Under the pieces are notes generated by a model, which was given only the letters and a program-made list of their open reading frames with translations, was not told the DNA's origin and did not search any database. From Daldinia sp. FL1419 (taxonomy: Eukaryota > Ascomycota > Sordariomycetes > Xylariales > Hypoxylaceae), in the NCBI GenBank assembly GCA_025201765.1, contig MU623350.1:186001-250000 (forward strand): a stretch of 64,000 nt of DNA, written 5' to 3'. Below, in pieces: positions 1 through 12,964 of the stretch. Within the stretch, counting starts at the first letter, position 1, and each line of letters opens with the position of its first letter. Made by a program: the position numbers and the translations under genes.

Positions 1-3000
1 GAAATTACCGTGTCGAGGTCAAAGTCGCGCACGAGAAAAGGGTAGCTTGGCCTGATGAATACCCAGGCTCCTTCAGTTGTTTCCCTTTCCAAGAACATAG
101 TTAGGACTTCTAAAGATACTGGGCTGAGTTATTCTGCTGTGGCAAGATTTCCCGCCTAGGATTAGCGGCGCTCTACACACTACATAGAGATATAGGCAAA
201 GAGGGTTAAGGTTAGACAATATGGGATATTGATGAGTTTGCAACAGGCCGCCTTTCCCGAGGTGGGGGTGAAGTCATCAAGCCTACTAGGATGTGAGGTT
301 CACGAGTTAGATATCCTGTTACTTATCGTACCACGAGGCGCTCCTGGAGTTCTAATCCGAACCGAAAAGTCCTCATACTACTCAACACTAGTGCTCGTGA
401 CGCTTGCGACTAGTCGATGCTAGTCTTTGTCCAGCATAGGTCACCGTCCGGTATTAGAATACAGGTTTTGTGACTTGCCTCTCGATGCTGGTTGCCTCTT
501 CGACCGTTTCCTGCAAGGTCCCCAAGTTCGTGCGACAATCAGCTTCACAGCAAGCCTTTAGAAGTTCTATCGATCGAAGCTGAGTTCAGAGGGTGTTTAC
601 TATTTCAAGCTTCTAATATGCATCCCCACTCTCCTGTCTCAGCCTGATATTAGTTGTCACTACCTGGGTATAGGGACCTACTATAGGGGGTCTTTGTTGC
701 AGCTACCTACCTCTTAAGTAGAAGATCCATCGTCTCGAAGTACCTACCGATCCTCGTCAATTTGAGACTATCATTTTATATCGGAACTCCGACTCCACTC
801 TGCGAGGGAAATGAGTAGTTTTGAAAAGAGCTCCGAGTGTCACGCAAGGCTATTCGTGGGGTTAATAGGCAGTCTATAGATTCATATAGGTACCTAGGTA
901 GTTAGACTCTACACGTCTGGCGCGTTTATATTCCTTTATTTCTCAAAAACTACGACAGAGAAGATAATTTGAATAATATCAACTAGTTATCATAATACCA
1001 TAACCCTTTTGGAACCCAAATTTGGCGTATCTATCTTCTCTAGGAGTAATAGTCAGATAGAACTCATAATTTAAAGCAGTCACTACTTAGGATACTATTC
1101 ACGTAGCCGGGTATTCTCTGCCACGCAGCTAGGCCGCTTTGGACCACGACCCAAAATGCTCGCCCAGCACTAGAGTCGTCTTTTCCAAGGCCTACTATCG
1201 ACAGGTACTATGGCAATTTGAACCCCCAAAATGTCTCGCATACTGACGGACACGTTTCAGCCAATGATATTGCGGCCGGTGGCACGGATATGGCTACCTG
1301 CAGCTTCTTATAGATGACTGACAGCGGGGACCTGCACGTAGCCGTGTAGCTGGAAGGAAAAATTTCCGCCGCTAAGTTCTGGCACCTATTATCTCCCAAC
1401 TATGAGGACCATGTGCCTTGTTAGTGACATGTGTGTGCTCTTGCCCGCGTTTTCACTGTGTTCGGAAGCTTGATGAGAGACAAAAGTAGCACTCTGGCCT
1501 AAAGAATTCCGTACCTACTTGGTACGCATACTACGAGCCGGCCAGAGCCACTATGGGGATGTAAGTTCTTGCTGCCATAGATATGACGAGCCGACAACAT
1601 TTACGTTCACTCGTTACGGATTGCCCTCGTTGAGAAACGTCCCGGCTCCATACTTTTACATGCTCTCATCCTCGAACTAGGGATCCTAGCTTACCGCGAA
1701 GGGGTGATGATCCTCCAAGAGTGTTCCGACTACCTGCCTAGGTACTGGGATACTTTATTAGGAAATACCTCCCTTTTCAGCCCTACTGTATGTTTGAGAG
1801 AATACCTAGTTATACCTATACCTATACCTATACCCACCCAACTACCTACTAGGTTGTGAGGTGGGTGGGTACTTGAAATCTCTTGTACATAAATCGTCAT
1901 CTGACATTATGGGATAAATGACTTATCTCAAACTGAAAAAGATGATATATGCTAGTGTGGTCTGACCGTAGATCGAGACATTAACGAGAAGGATCTCAAT
2001 CTCAATTCTGGACCGACAAGGATTAGCATCGCGTATCTATAATCTACATGGCGCATCCCGCAGGCGTAGGTACGCCGTGCCGCTCGCTTTATGCAGCTGG
2101 GCTATACATACATCTAACAATCTGTGCGAGACATCATATTTTTTTCTTCTTCTCTGGTTTGCCCACCAAGCGAACGGCAGACTACTGGACGGGGCTATCA
2201 AATCGGGTCTTTGACCAGCCTCATGCCCTCGTTGATCTGGTGCAAACCCTGCCAATCTAAACGATTCATACGAGTGGAAAAAAGGAAAATGTGATAGGTC
2301 ACCGACAGAGCCGTTGGGATCGGCTATATCGCTTATCGTCGCTTGCTGCAGGAGACATTTCTTGCAGAATACTTTCTCATCCCCGATGGCTAGTGATTTT
2401 GAGCTCCCCTTGCCACCCTTCGGATGTCTCAAGCCCATTGCTTGTTCGAAAACAGTACGAAGACTAGCTAGTTACGCTTAGGTTAACCTTTAACGAAACA
2501 GGTGATTTGGGGATAGAGTAGGTGGACTGTGCCAGGAACGAGAATGATCACTCTAGAGTACTCGTTGAAGAGTATTTGTGCGACAGCATCCGGGTTTGCA
2601 ACTATATTCCGAGGGACTCTCGTTTGTACCGTGTGAAGTCTATGAGGCGTAGGAGAGCCTTCCACATACCTAGGTATTCTGTATCTCATCGTTGACGGTG
2701 CGAATAGAATTATGGGTAAGTAGGTAAGAATAAAAAGTAAACAGCTACCTAAGTGGCTAAACCTGAACTCCATTTCGTGTTTGCTGTCATATTCTATCTT
2801 CCGGTTATTGATTGTACGAATACGTATCGATGCTAACGAATCTATCTATTATAGGAATAGCCTTTGCGCCTCGTCAGGTCGGATGGAGCGGCTGTGGCTT
2901 CATGTAGGCTTGGCTAGGCCGGCGCTGAAGAAACAAAAGCCTTTCTGTCACTTCTCGTTTGAGACCCTCGCCATTTGCCCCGCTAAGCATTTCGAAATAG

Positions 3001-4667
3001 AAAGATATTGCGGTAATGCAAATGAAGAATAGACAAGGGAGGTTAGCTAGAGGTCTTGGGGCTAGGTACTCGTTTTCGCTTTCTAGTACTTTTACCCCTT
3101 TCTGCCGTGTCGTCACACAAGGTGTCAGCCAATACACGTATGAAATAGGTGACGAATAACTGCGTCACGTAGCCAGGCGCTTATTCCTAGGTGTATCGAT
3201 CTTGGGCAGCACTGAAAACTCTCCTCAGATGGCGAACAGAGTCATCCCATTGTCTCACCTGACGTTTGCGTCCCTTAGTAGGACGAGCGCCGTTGGCCAA
3301 AGTAACCACCATGGTGTTTGCTCTGACGATCTTTCGCGATGCCCAATGATCAGCTATTCGTTGACGTACCCGTCCTCTCAGCTAGGTTCACCTTGGAGAT
3401 AGATAGGTTACTTGGACGTGAGGATGGGTTTTCTCGAAGTTATACATATTATCATCTATTGATAGATTGTACGTCAGAACAATCGATGTCCCATTCGTAC
3501 CATGCCTTTCTAGTATCTATCGCTCGTAAGTTCCATTACAATAGAATCCCGTGATAATAGACATCAGAGCCGAGGCGTGGGCTGTAGGGTATTAGGAGCA
3601 CATTGGCACCATCTCCCCCGTGGAGCGTACATGCAGACCTTGGCCTTGTAGCTAAGGGTACAGACCTAATGTGCCTTAAGGTAGCCTACATAACCTGCCT
3701 AGGTACTGGGTAGTCTGCTACGAATAAAATATGCCGGTCTCAGTATGAGGCCCACCTGGCTCGCTACATCATCTATAATATATTGCATCGAGATTGGCCG
3801 CCCACGAAGCCCAGCTCCAGAGGGCTTTGCCCCCTTGGGGGGATCGCCCTCCACTCTACCTGACCTCCCCACCGTCCTTATAGGGACACTAGCTGTTTGT
3901 GTAGGCTCTCCTCCCTTTTCTAGAGTGGAACGAAGCACACTGGATTACATTGGGAATACAATTCGACATAGTACACATGGCTAACCTAGAGTTTTGCTCA
4001 TCATGCAGCAGCCATGCATCTAACCGTCTCTCAGCTTTTGTACCCTTGATCCGTGTAACAAAGCTAGACTAATTGACCTCCTACTTACTTCCAATGAATG
4101 GGTATCTCGATGTGACACCTGCTGTGTTATGAACTAAAGGGTAGGATGACAAGGTACTCAGAAGGTCTCCTCCTACCTTGAAGAGCTTCGTAACCCGGTT
4201 GCAAACAGTGATATTAAGGCATGTCTACTAGGGAAGTTGTACGGAATTATAACAGTCACAAAACTTGCAGCTTTCCAATTTCCCTTCCTGTTCTTTTCGC
4301 TCGTGATTTACACGAGTCGTTTCTTCTCGCCTCTGCAAACTGCCAAGTTTGATAACTCACTAATGAAACATCTGAGTCTGACAAGGGGAGGAAGACCCAG
4401 CGAAGCTCGAACTTCTCATCACGCTGAGATTTTGGAGCTGAAATAAGTTAGTAAAAACCAGCTGTCGAACAACCTGGCCCCTGTCCCTCTTCTGTAGAAA
4501 GGACTCATTGTTTTTTCTCGTCAATCTCTTTCCTGCAGTCGCAGAGCAAAACAAGCACCCCCCCCCTTCTCCGTTGACACAATTCCGATAGGACGGGGAC
4601 GGACTGAACACTGTCCTTGTCTCTCACGCAACCGTCCGCGCCAATTCGAGTGGTGGCGAAAGATACA
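1..4667. other. Intergenic, no supported gene
   Basis: No open frame here exceeds about 133 codons, none joins to another across plausible splice sites, and none resembles a known family. The stretch holds several TACCTAGGTA-type palindromes (for example near 890 and 2670), a (CCTATA)-like run at about 1804-1836, a GC-rich hairpin at 3820-3851, and near 4560 a run of C. The last few hundred bases probably include the promoter and 5' leader of the Zn2Cys6 gene that starts at 4668. Confidence 0.6.
3820..3851. repeat. GC-rich inverted repeat (hairpin)
   Basis: Outer arms GAGGGC (3820-3825) and GCCCTC (3846-3851) enclose inner arms CCCCC (3830-3834) and GGGGGG (3837-3842) with a two-base loop. 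It stands out because the surrounding DNA is of ordinary composition. No flanking gene or mobile-element hallmark explains it. Confidence 0.6.
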
Positions 4668-6196
4668 ATGGTGACTCCTACTTGTTATTCCCCTGGCGAC
4701 GCTGGCAGGCGATATAGTCGCGCCTGTCCTCCATATCCGAGCCCATACTCGGATCGACGCTTCCCTCTCACGTCACAAGACTCTCGAGCAGCAACCATGA
4801 CGGATCGCGAAATAGATTCGGAGTCATCTCAACCTCGAAAAAGGATCGCAGTAGCAGTAAGTTAGATAAGTGTCTTTCATCCTGCCTGATCGTGGGCTAA
4901 CTAGAAGCTTCTACACAAAGTGCGGTCGATGCCGCAAGCGTAAGATCCGCTGTAGTGGTGACCCGGGGAACGGGCTTCCATGTTCCAACTGCAAGAACGC
5001 AGGCCACGAGCCTTGTCTATTTCTACGGGTAATCCTTCCGCCGATCACATCAAGAAAAAGAAGAGAAGAGCACAAGAGCCCGTGGAGAAATGTTTCTAAC
5101 TTCTCTGATAATTCTCCAGGTTTCTTCAACTGAAACCCATCTCAGGAATGATGGAAACGAGTTTGGGTATAACCTCGAGGCGGCTAGGACGTACAGCAAT
5201 CAAGCGAGGGTGGCAGTATCCCAGCTCAGCTCCATACCGTCGTATTCAGCAACTTTGTCTGGCGAGGATGTTATAGCATCGTACCGCCAGAGCCAGTACC
5301 CCTACGGAAAAAGTTATTACTCTAATGTACCGGGGTGGACGGGCACCTATTCAGACGAGGGCGTGGAGTATAGTAGCCTCTCTTACCCTTACCAAGTGAT
5401 AAGCCAAGATGCTACGCACATGGTCCAAGGATACGGGCGGTATGGCTCAGGGAAATCTGTTTACGTTGACCCCGAGAGCCCACAATATCCGCTAGGAAGC
5501 CTAGCCCACCGCCCAGTCGCCAACAGCGAATCTCCCACCGGGTTTTCGCTATCCGGAATGGCTGCTTCTCTCCCTAGCGCCCCCGATCGGATTGTCCCAT
5601 CTGATCGTCTCCTCCCGCAGGTCAATCGAACCTTGACAAGCTCATCGAGCTATCGTCCGGAAGGGACTACTAGTTACTCCGGCGCAAAGACGTCACCCGG
5701 CAGCTCCATGGCTGATGTCAGCTACGGTAACTTGACCTCTAGCTTTGAGCCACAATACTCTACCCCTAGTGCGCTCACAGCGCAACGGTCGGGTAGCCAG
5801 GGTGACACAACCGCTTACCAGCCTGACGCGAACCCCGCGTCAGATCCTATATACGCGCCTAGCGACCACTCGATTCGATCCGGCGACGACGCCAACTCGA
5901 GCTTTAGCTACATCTACAGCGACAAGATCGAGAGCTCCCGCCGCAATTCGCAGTCGAGCTGCGGGGCGAGCTCTGGATCCGTGTTGCCCAACGGGCACGT
6001 CTACGTGCCCGACTCGCACCACGCACAAGCCCACTCGCCACAAGGCTACATTTCCTCTTCGCAAGACGGTGGTGGTGCGGTAGATGGACCTCCCACGTCG
6101 TCCAGTCGAGGAGGAGCAGGAGGTGGCGGCAACGGCCCCTCACATATGCAGATGGACGGCCACCGACGATCTGCGGGAAACCTCCGTGGGGGATAA
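4668..6196 (+). CDS. Zn2Cys6 DNA-binding protein, putative transcription factor
   Basis: Three exons, 4668-4856, 4921-5028 and 5120-6196, give 457 residues. Intron 1 (GTAAGT, branch CTAAC, AAG) and intron 2 (GTAATC, CTAAC, CCAG) both fall between codons. The binuclear zinc cluster is at residues 64-95 (Cys64, 67, 74, 84, 87, 95; CX2CX6CX9CX2CX7C), preceded by a basic stretch RKRIAVA. The remaining ~360 residues are low complexity, rich in Ser, Tyr, Gly and Pro, with a Gly-rich C-terminus, and show no fungal-specific transcription factor (MHR) domain. The ATG at 4668 is the first in frame; an internal Met at 4798 is an alternative. By family this is a nuclear DNA-binding regulator; its targets cannot be inferred. 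The cluster is widely conserved in filamentous ascomycetes, but I do not recognise a characterised orthologue. Confidence 0.85.
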
Positions 6197-8147
6197 TACC
6201 TCTATCTACCGCCCTGTGCTTGAACGCCCCCGGTTGGCTGAAGAGCCGGGTGATGGCGGTATGCGGTGCGACCTTGTTTTCAGAAGGGGGGAGCGGGGCC
6301 AATAAGTCCCGGGAAGCTCACAAGTCAGCGAGTATCGTACGAAATTCTGTTAATCGAAGAAGAAAAAGAAAAAAAAGGAAAAAAGAGAAAAGTGAGAAAA
6401 AAAAAAAAAAAAGCCAATTCATACTGTTAGGAACACGACGACTCCTAGCAGTTTTGACCTACCTAACCCTTCTCGGAATCCGATTCTTCTTTTCGTCTGC
6501 CCGAGTCGACGGCACCAGGGATATTTTGATTTTGATTTTTTGTCTTTTTTTTTTCTAATCTCGAAGACTCCCTAATACCTCACCAACCTCATTGTCCAGT
6601 TCCTCAAAAAGCAACTTCCCCTCCCCTCCCCCCCCCTCCTCCCCCCACCCCCTTTTCCTCTCCCGATCATACGTGCCATTTCATCTTGCATGCGTCGGGT
6701 GTTCCTTACGGCGGACGAAGCGCGTTATTGCGACGCCTCTTTATTTAAATAGCCCGCCCTCCTGGACTGTTTCCCGTGGATCTGGCACTGGGGAGCACAG
6801 TCCGGGATTTCTCCACAGCCGAAAACCCCAGTTTCGAAAAATCCGGGCGACGTCTGCTGGATTTCGATAGTTGCTGCCATGCCAGGTGCTGTTTTGCTGT
6901 CGAGTTCCGAGCGCCCGGATGCTGGGCGTTGGTTCTGGTGGGGGTTCGCAGCGGGCGGAGTGGTGAGGGATCCCAGAGGGACAGGCCCGATCGATGGGAT
7001 GCCAGGTCATGTATGGCGCTTCGTGTTCCGGGGCTGGTGGGTTGCGCGAACGATGTAAGTCTACGGGTCCCGTCCACTGGAGACTCGTCCTCAGCGCCCT
7101 ACCACACATGCATGGCGGCTCGGCTACATCCCCCGTCGACCCCATTGCCGCCTTTCTCGTCAATCCCTATCCGCGTGGCAAGGCGGGCACTGCGTTTCTC
7201 GTCCAACCTGCGCAGACACAGTCTCGGAGAGGCTTATTCAAAAGACGCTAGGAGTTGGAACAACCTTTTATTTATTTATATGCGGCGCAGGTTCGGTGTT
7301 TGTGTGTGTGTATGCATGAGTGCGCATGTGTTTTTAGGTCGGTCCGTCTGCCTGCAGCTATCCCTTACGTTCGTCTTCACTTCTTCCTCTTCCTCCCTCT
7401 GCCCTGCCCCCCTCACGAGCCGGTTTTGTTTCTGTTTGGTTTAAAGACCATACGTATTAAAGCGCGGTTCTTATTCGTACGGTCGTGTATCCCCTCAGAT
7501 ACCTCTCGACCCGTCTTTTTACTCGGCGCCGTAAAATGCACAGAGCATACCGTGGAAGTGGGAGGAATATAAAGAAAACTGGCTCCATCCTATTCCCTCT
7601 GCCCGTCGCATCCATCAAGTTATACAGATAGCCAGTGCCAGAAAAGATCTAGCATTGGCTTCCATCGGCATTCTCAGGTTTGGGGGATTTAAACCCCTAG
7701 TTTGTACCGATTCTTTTTTAACTTCTATCTTTGTTTTACAATACCCAAGAGTATCTAATAAGGTCTCCTCCTAGGAAGAGCCTGGTCATCACAGCATATT
7801 GAAAGAAAAGTGCTCATCACGAGGGAAGAAATGTTGTGAATCAAGTATAAGAGATTGTCATAGGTCACCCTAGCATGTTTTTCTTTTCTTTTCTTTTTTT
7901 TCCGCCAAATAAGAGACGAGGTGTGGTTCGTACCGTTACCCTTCAAAGATCTGAAGAGGGACAAAGTTCATGACATATTAGATCCCATAGAGTATCTTAA
8001 GCACATAGCCTTATATCATTTTAACTTAACTCAATTCCATATTTTTTCCGTTTCTTTATAGAGGAATACGCTGTTAAATGTTTCCCTCGCGAGACTGGTT
8101 GGCCGGGACTATATCTGCTTCTTAGGTATAATCATAACACTTAAAAG
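6197..8147. other. Intergenic, low-complexity rich, no supported gene
   Basis: This stretch holds a purine/poly-A tract (about 6358-6413), a C/T-rich tract (6614-6652), a short (TG)n run (7300-7312) and a T-rich tract near 7878-7902. The 222-codon frame at 6776-7444 lacks a recognisable family and overlaps these tracts, so it is not called. The left part probably serves as the 3' untranslated region of the upstream gene, and the right end as the 3' flank of the minus-strand regulator. Confidence 0.6.
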
Positions 8148-10222
8148 CTAGTTATTGAATATCCCACTACCCAAGAAACCATCCGGAGCTATTAAATCTT
8201 CGTAGCTTGTGATGTCGAAGCCATGGTCGTCGGATTGGACTGGATCCATGAGTCTCTCGACAACCTCGGCGTGCTGCGCTAAGCAGGTCTCGCCAAGGTC
8301 CCAGCTTGAATCATCGCTGTGGCGACGCAGCGCCGTAATCAGTCTCCATGCAAGCCTAACAGAGCTACTTTCCGAAAGCTCGTTCGGGGATTTTTCGGTT
8401 TCGAGGGCACAGCGCAAAAGGATAGAAACTGTTGATGAGAAAGCAAACGCGCTTACTGGTAACCAGAAGTCGCCTAGTTGCTCTTCTCGAAGCTCTTGGA
8501 CCAATAAGACGATGTGCTCGGCCGCGCGTCGAATATTTATATACTGGTTAGCGAGGTTGTCGCTGTCTGTCTCACCCCTAGATCGAAGGCTTTCCATTCG
8601 AATGCGACGGGATAGTAGCTTGATCGAAAGGTATGCTAGTCGGAGATTAGACTCGCCAGGCATGTCGAGAAAAACGCCACGAGTGACGACTTGGCGAACA
8701 TCATCCCTTAAGCCCTCCACCCATAAATTGAGGCGAAGTTCCAAACTATCGATTGGCGTATTGGGTTCCTTGCCGATCTGGTAGAGGTGCTGCAAGTAGC
8801 AATCGAGGACGTCTGTTAGTTCCGATAGAGCGATGAAAACGGACATAGCATCATGCTGTCTCCCGGACTCCGTTCGACTAAATCGATATTCGGCCTTTGG
8901 CTGAGGAACATCATGAAAAGACCTCTGGATGTGCGGTGGCGTGCCGTAGGCTAGGCTTGACCTAAGTTTTTGATGAGCCGATCCCTATCTTTCTAGTTCT
9001 GGTGACGCGTTAGGCTGGCTTACCATTTATCGTGGATTAGTATCGCCCACCATATATGCATCCGAAGCGTCTTCTCGGGTTGCGATATATCCCAGGACAG
9101 GGGGTCATGGTTCAAACCAAGCGAGTATGCTAAGGATACCGCACTGCCGAGGCGGACGCCATTGCCTACTATGGCGGTCGTCGGCCGACCTCCAATGTTC
9201 AGCAATATTGCAATAATAGTGGATATTCCTGGAGAGAGGAAAAGCTCGGACTGGAGGGCTTCGCTGGCGAGATTCCAGATGAAGCGAACATCTGGCATCC
9301 TTTGCTCCGCAAGTCGAGGTTCAGATCTCCAGTAAACTATACTATGCGCGTAGAGTGAGCAGAGGAGGGCTGGGGATAACCGCTCCTTGGCAGTAGAATA
9401 TTGTCTCCGGAACGATTCTTCGTTTAATAGGGGAAAGCAAGTATTCGCCTTCTGAAAATAGCTACGTAATTAGCCACTTGGTGATCTATTTTACCCAGGT
9501 TAGTAGGAAGATTGCGCTCACAGGTTGATTAATTGCCCCGTCCATGGCTCTAGCAGCTTTTCGACGACTTGATATTTTGAGTGCGACGGGTTCTCATTCA
9601 ACGTAAGTCCTAGCGGTCGCTTTTGTACCACCGTGAAAAAGACTTGCCTGCGAAGATTTGTTCGCTTTGGACGGACCAGGCGCATACCATGACTGCCGGC
9701 AGCGGTGGTGGATAAATAGTCAGCTAGAACTTGGCTATCGCCGGTCATCGTAGGGCTTATTATATGATTTTCCTCCTCCGTTTCTCCAATTGATACAGGT
9801 GTTGATTGCGACTGGGTATCGTGATGATAGTTATAAATAGTCGGACAAGTCTCGAGGACGTCGTTCCCGTCCCATGAGGTATCAACAGTAGTGTTTACTT
9901 CATCGCTAATAGCGATAGGACGCCCACTTACCGCGCCGCCGTACTCGCTAACATCTGCGATAGAATGAATCTGTACTACCTCACGTTGATCTTGAGGTGC
10001 TTGGGGTGCTTGAGATCTCAAAGATCTTTTAGATCTCGCATGCCGCCTAGCAGTACTCTCCTGACTCCCAGTCGGAAAGGAGCATTCGGTCCCATGGACC
10101 CGACACATCAGGCATAACGGCGATTGAGCTTCGATCTTACAGCGGGACTTTCTCTGTCGACAGGGAATACAAGCCGGACGTAGATGAGATCTATAGGGCC
10201 GCTCCCACGAACCTGCTTCCAT
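8148..10222 (-). CDS. Zn2Cys6 transcription factor with fungal-specific MHR domain
   Basis: Three exons on the minus strand, 10222-9522, 9461-9024 and 8961-8148, encode 650 residues. The first in-frame ATG is at 10222. The zinc cluster is at residues 18-47 (Cys18, 21, 28, 37, 40, 47; CX2CX6CX8CX2CX6C). The second exon starts inside the fungal transcription-factor domain, and intron removal restores LYFQKANTCFPLL; the second junction restores HDKWSSLAYGTPPHI, a hallmark of this domain. Introns are 60 bp (GTGAGC...GTAG) and 62 bp (GTAAGC...TTAG). The family activates nearby or pathway genes in the nucleus. It lies 475 bp downstream of the dialkylglycine decarboxylase gene and reads the same way, so it may regulate that gene; this is inference from position only. 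Confidence 0.9.
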
Positions 10223-10697
10223 ATGGTCTATCTGTATCCTACCACGGGAATCGGGGACCAAGTGTTATAACTTATTACGCTGGTGCTTTCACGATGACAG
10301 AATGGAAGGTGTTGGATATCTTCACAACCCGAGACTACGTATCGTACTGTCGATGTCTGTGTTCTCCAACGTGGATCCACCGAACCAATACTTGATGCTG
10401 CTACTTTTACCAATAGGCCGGGAACTCCCTACGTGTGGAGACTTATCGCACCGTCGGTAGAGTTTCCCGCGGCAAACCCTACTACCCTACTTACATGGCG
10501 GGGAGACCGTTTATATCTAGTTAGTGGAAGGATCTAGGGTCTGGTCCGGACTTAACGGGTTTCTATCCCACGCGGGGGCAGTCTTTGTTTGTTTATGGGC
10601 ATAGTTACCTGGTAGTTAGGTAGGTAGGTACCTAACCGTAGATGATTATATGGTGTATATAAAATGGCACTTATTTATTTCATCTTCGTATCGCCTG
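10223..10697. other. Intergenic spacer, probable promoter of the Zn2Cys6 gene
   Basis: This 475-bp spacer lies between the decarboxylase stop and the regulator start, both genes on the minus strand. It contains a short TAGG run with GGTACC at about 10611-10634. A 61-codon frame (10228-10413) is out of frame with the regulator and has no family support. Confidence 0.55.
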
Positions 10698-12244
10698 CTA
10701 ATACAAAGGCAGTGTACCCGGGGTAGAAGCAAACGCATCTTCCAACAGTCCAAGTCCTTCTAATATCTGCTCTTCCGAAACCGTGATGGGCGGGGCTATC
10801 CTGAAAACACCACTGAAGCTCCCATGACTGCTTAGATTCGCCCAGACACCGAGATCGTATGCCTTGTCCGCTACGCAGCTTGCCAACTCCAGCGCCGCTA
10901 CTTTCGTCGCCCGATCAGCTACAATCTCAACACCGGCCATTAGTCCCCTTCCGCGCACGTCTCCAATGCATCCGTACCGCTGCTTTAGTTTACGGAGACC
11001 TTCGTGTAGAATCTTTCCCATGGCCCTGGAATGCTCGACTAGATGGTCGCGCACTACGATTTCCAGGACTTTATTGCCTACCGCTGCGGGCAGGGGATCG
11101 TTCACCTATTGGGATTATAACTTATGAGCAACGGCTAGTTTGTGCATGCAGAGCAAAGCAACTTACGTGAGTGGTGTAGAAACAGTAATCCCTCTCAACA
11201 CACACTTTCTCGATCTCCGCGCTAGTCACCACGGCACTCAGTGGAAGGCCGTTTCCAAGCGTTTTGCTCAGCGTCAGTATATCAGGGACGACATTCTCGT
11301 GCAGAATAGCCATCATATCGCCGCAGCGCCCGACGCCAGTCTGCGCTTCGTCGACGATTAGAAGCATACCCCTCCTCTCGCAATGCTTCTTTAAAGCTTT
11401 TAGGTATCCCTCGGGGAGAACGTGTATACCCGCCGAGGACTGGATGCACTCTACTATAACGGCGGCGAGCGAGCCGCACGACGCCTGATCGATCAAGCTC
11501 CAGCCGTAGTCGAGCTCGGTCTCCCAATCGTAGGAGCCGTCCGGGCGGCGAAATATGGACCGGTATGCGTTGGGAGCCGGTAGCATATGCATCCCGGGCA
11601 TGAGGGGTCCCTGGCCTTTTCTTCCGTAGTGGTATTGGACGCTGAGCGCTTGAGCTGTCACCCCGTGCCAAGAGCCGTTCACGGCTATGATTTCAAATTT
11701 CCCAGTGAAGACCTTGGCTAGCTTGATCGCTGCTTCGTTTGATTCACCCTAGAATACGGTATCAGTATCGTCCCTGTAAGTGCATCCGGAGTCGAGTCTT
11801 AATAGGAGGGGTGTTAAGATTGATGCCTACTCCGGTGGATAAGAAAAAGGCCTTGTCCAAGCCTGGTGGGAGCAAGGAACAGAGTCTCTCGCCCAGGGCT
11901 ATGACAGGGGGCGATACCATCCCCGAAAAGAGGTGATCGAGGTTTGCTGCGTGGTCGGTTATTGTCTTGACAATCTCGGGGTGCCCGTGGCCCAACAAGC
12001 AGGACATCTGGCCGGATGTCCAGTCAAGGACTTTGTGGCCAGACGCAGTATATACGTAGAGCCCCTTTGCGCCGTAAATGATATCTTTAATGAATCTCGT
12101 CCCGTAATTGAATAGATATCGCGAGGTCTTGTCCTGGAGCGCGCTTTGATCTTCGTCTCTGTAGAGACTCGTTACTAGGCTGGATGATGCCGAGGTAGCG
12201 ATGCTCTTGTCGGAGGGTTCGCTTTGTACTGTCTCGGGCGCCAT
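10698..12244 (-). CDS. 2,2-dialkylglycine decarboxylase (class III PLP aminotransferase fold)
   Basis: Three exons, 12244-11831, 11748-11167 and 11105-10698, give 467 residues. The enzyme decarboxylates 2,2-dialkylglycines such as 2-aminoisobutyrate and transfers the amino group to pyruvate, giving a ketone, CO2 and L-alanine. Family marks that identify the decarboxylase rather than an ordinary omega-aminotransferase are STGGESNEAA across the first junction, NGSWHGVT, LLIVDEAQTGVGR (Asp271, pyridine nitrogen contact), LTLSKTLGNGLPL (Lys300, Schiff-base lysine), YTTHVNDPLPAAVG across the second junction, and GDVRGRGLMAGVEIV. Both introns are phase 0 (82 and 61 bp). There is no signal peptide, so it is probably cytosolic. 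The next gene downstream in the same orientation is a Zn2Cys6 regulator. Length and motif order match the bacterial family closely, with an extra ~28 residues at the N-terminus. Confidence 0.93.
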
Positions 12245-12964
12245 TACTACTTGTCTCGTAGGGAGGCTATCGGCTCGTGTTCGAATGTAAATTGATATGC
12301 TATTACGAACATACAGAAAAAGAATTATAAGCGTATAATGTTTCTTCCTCCGTAGTTGTAGGAGCGACCTTTATAGAAAAGCCTACCTATCTACCTGGGG
12401 AGGTAATTGACCGGCAAGGCGAGCAGCTTCATCGGGGAGGTTTCCCGCGGATCGACTACCGAAGCCGCGGGGAACTGGCCAACGGCAAGGTGACCATCGC
12501 CCATGGTCTAAACTGCTACCCAAAGGGAATAATCATAATAGCTCCAGTGCTTATCGCTTAAAATATGCAATGGTTACCAATAAAGCATACGTGGGAGAGT
12601 AGGCATGTAGCTTGATGCTTGTTGGTTGCTCATTCAAAATACTAGTCCCTATATAAGACCGTTACGGTTTTAGCTGAGTCCGCGGCCATTACATCAGAAT
12701 AGCCTTGTTCTCAGACATGACAAGGGAATGTTCCATTTCCGTCGAATATCTAGGTACCTACTTTCTATTCAGGTGGCATAAAGGATTGACTCGGCTTGAA
12801 CGTGGAAACAATGAAACCATGGTTTGATTTAAACATCCTTTATTTGTTAAAAAGATAATAATGAACTTAATAATTTAATTCATAAATTATTATTTACCCC
12901 TGTATACCTAGTTCTCGTCTCTGGGTAGCCAGATACCCCGGGTTAGGTACCCAAATTAGACAAA
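12245..12964. other. Divergent intergenic region
   Basis: This 720-bp spacer separates the decarboxylase (-) from the kinase-like gene (+) and so should hold both promoters. It includes an AT-rich block at 12826-12897 and a TACCTA element near 12751. No gene is visible. Confidence 0.55.

Noticed and set aside
6776..7444. 222-codon plus-strand frame with a Cys/Val-rich middle (VCVCVCM)
   Set aside because: The middle is a translated (TG)n tract, the rest has no family likeness, and overlapping frames on both strands are equally long.
8209..8784. 191-codon plus-strand frame
   Set aside because: It lies antisense to the last exon of the Zn2Cys6 regulator, whose reading is supported by the conserved domain.
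10228..10413. Possible extra upstream exon for the Zn2Cys6 regulator
   Set aside because: It is out of frame, has no convincing splice donor joining 10222, and the zinc cluster begins only 18 residues after the chosen ATG, as usual for the family.
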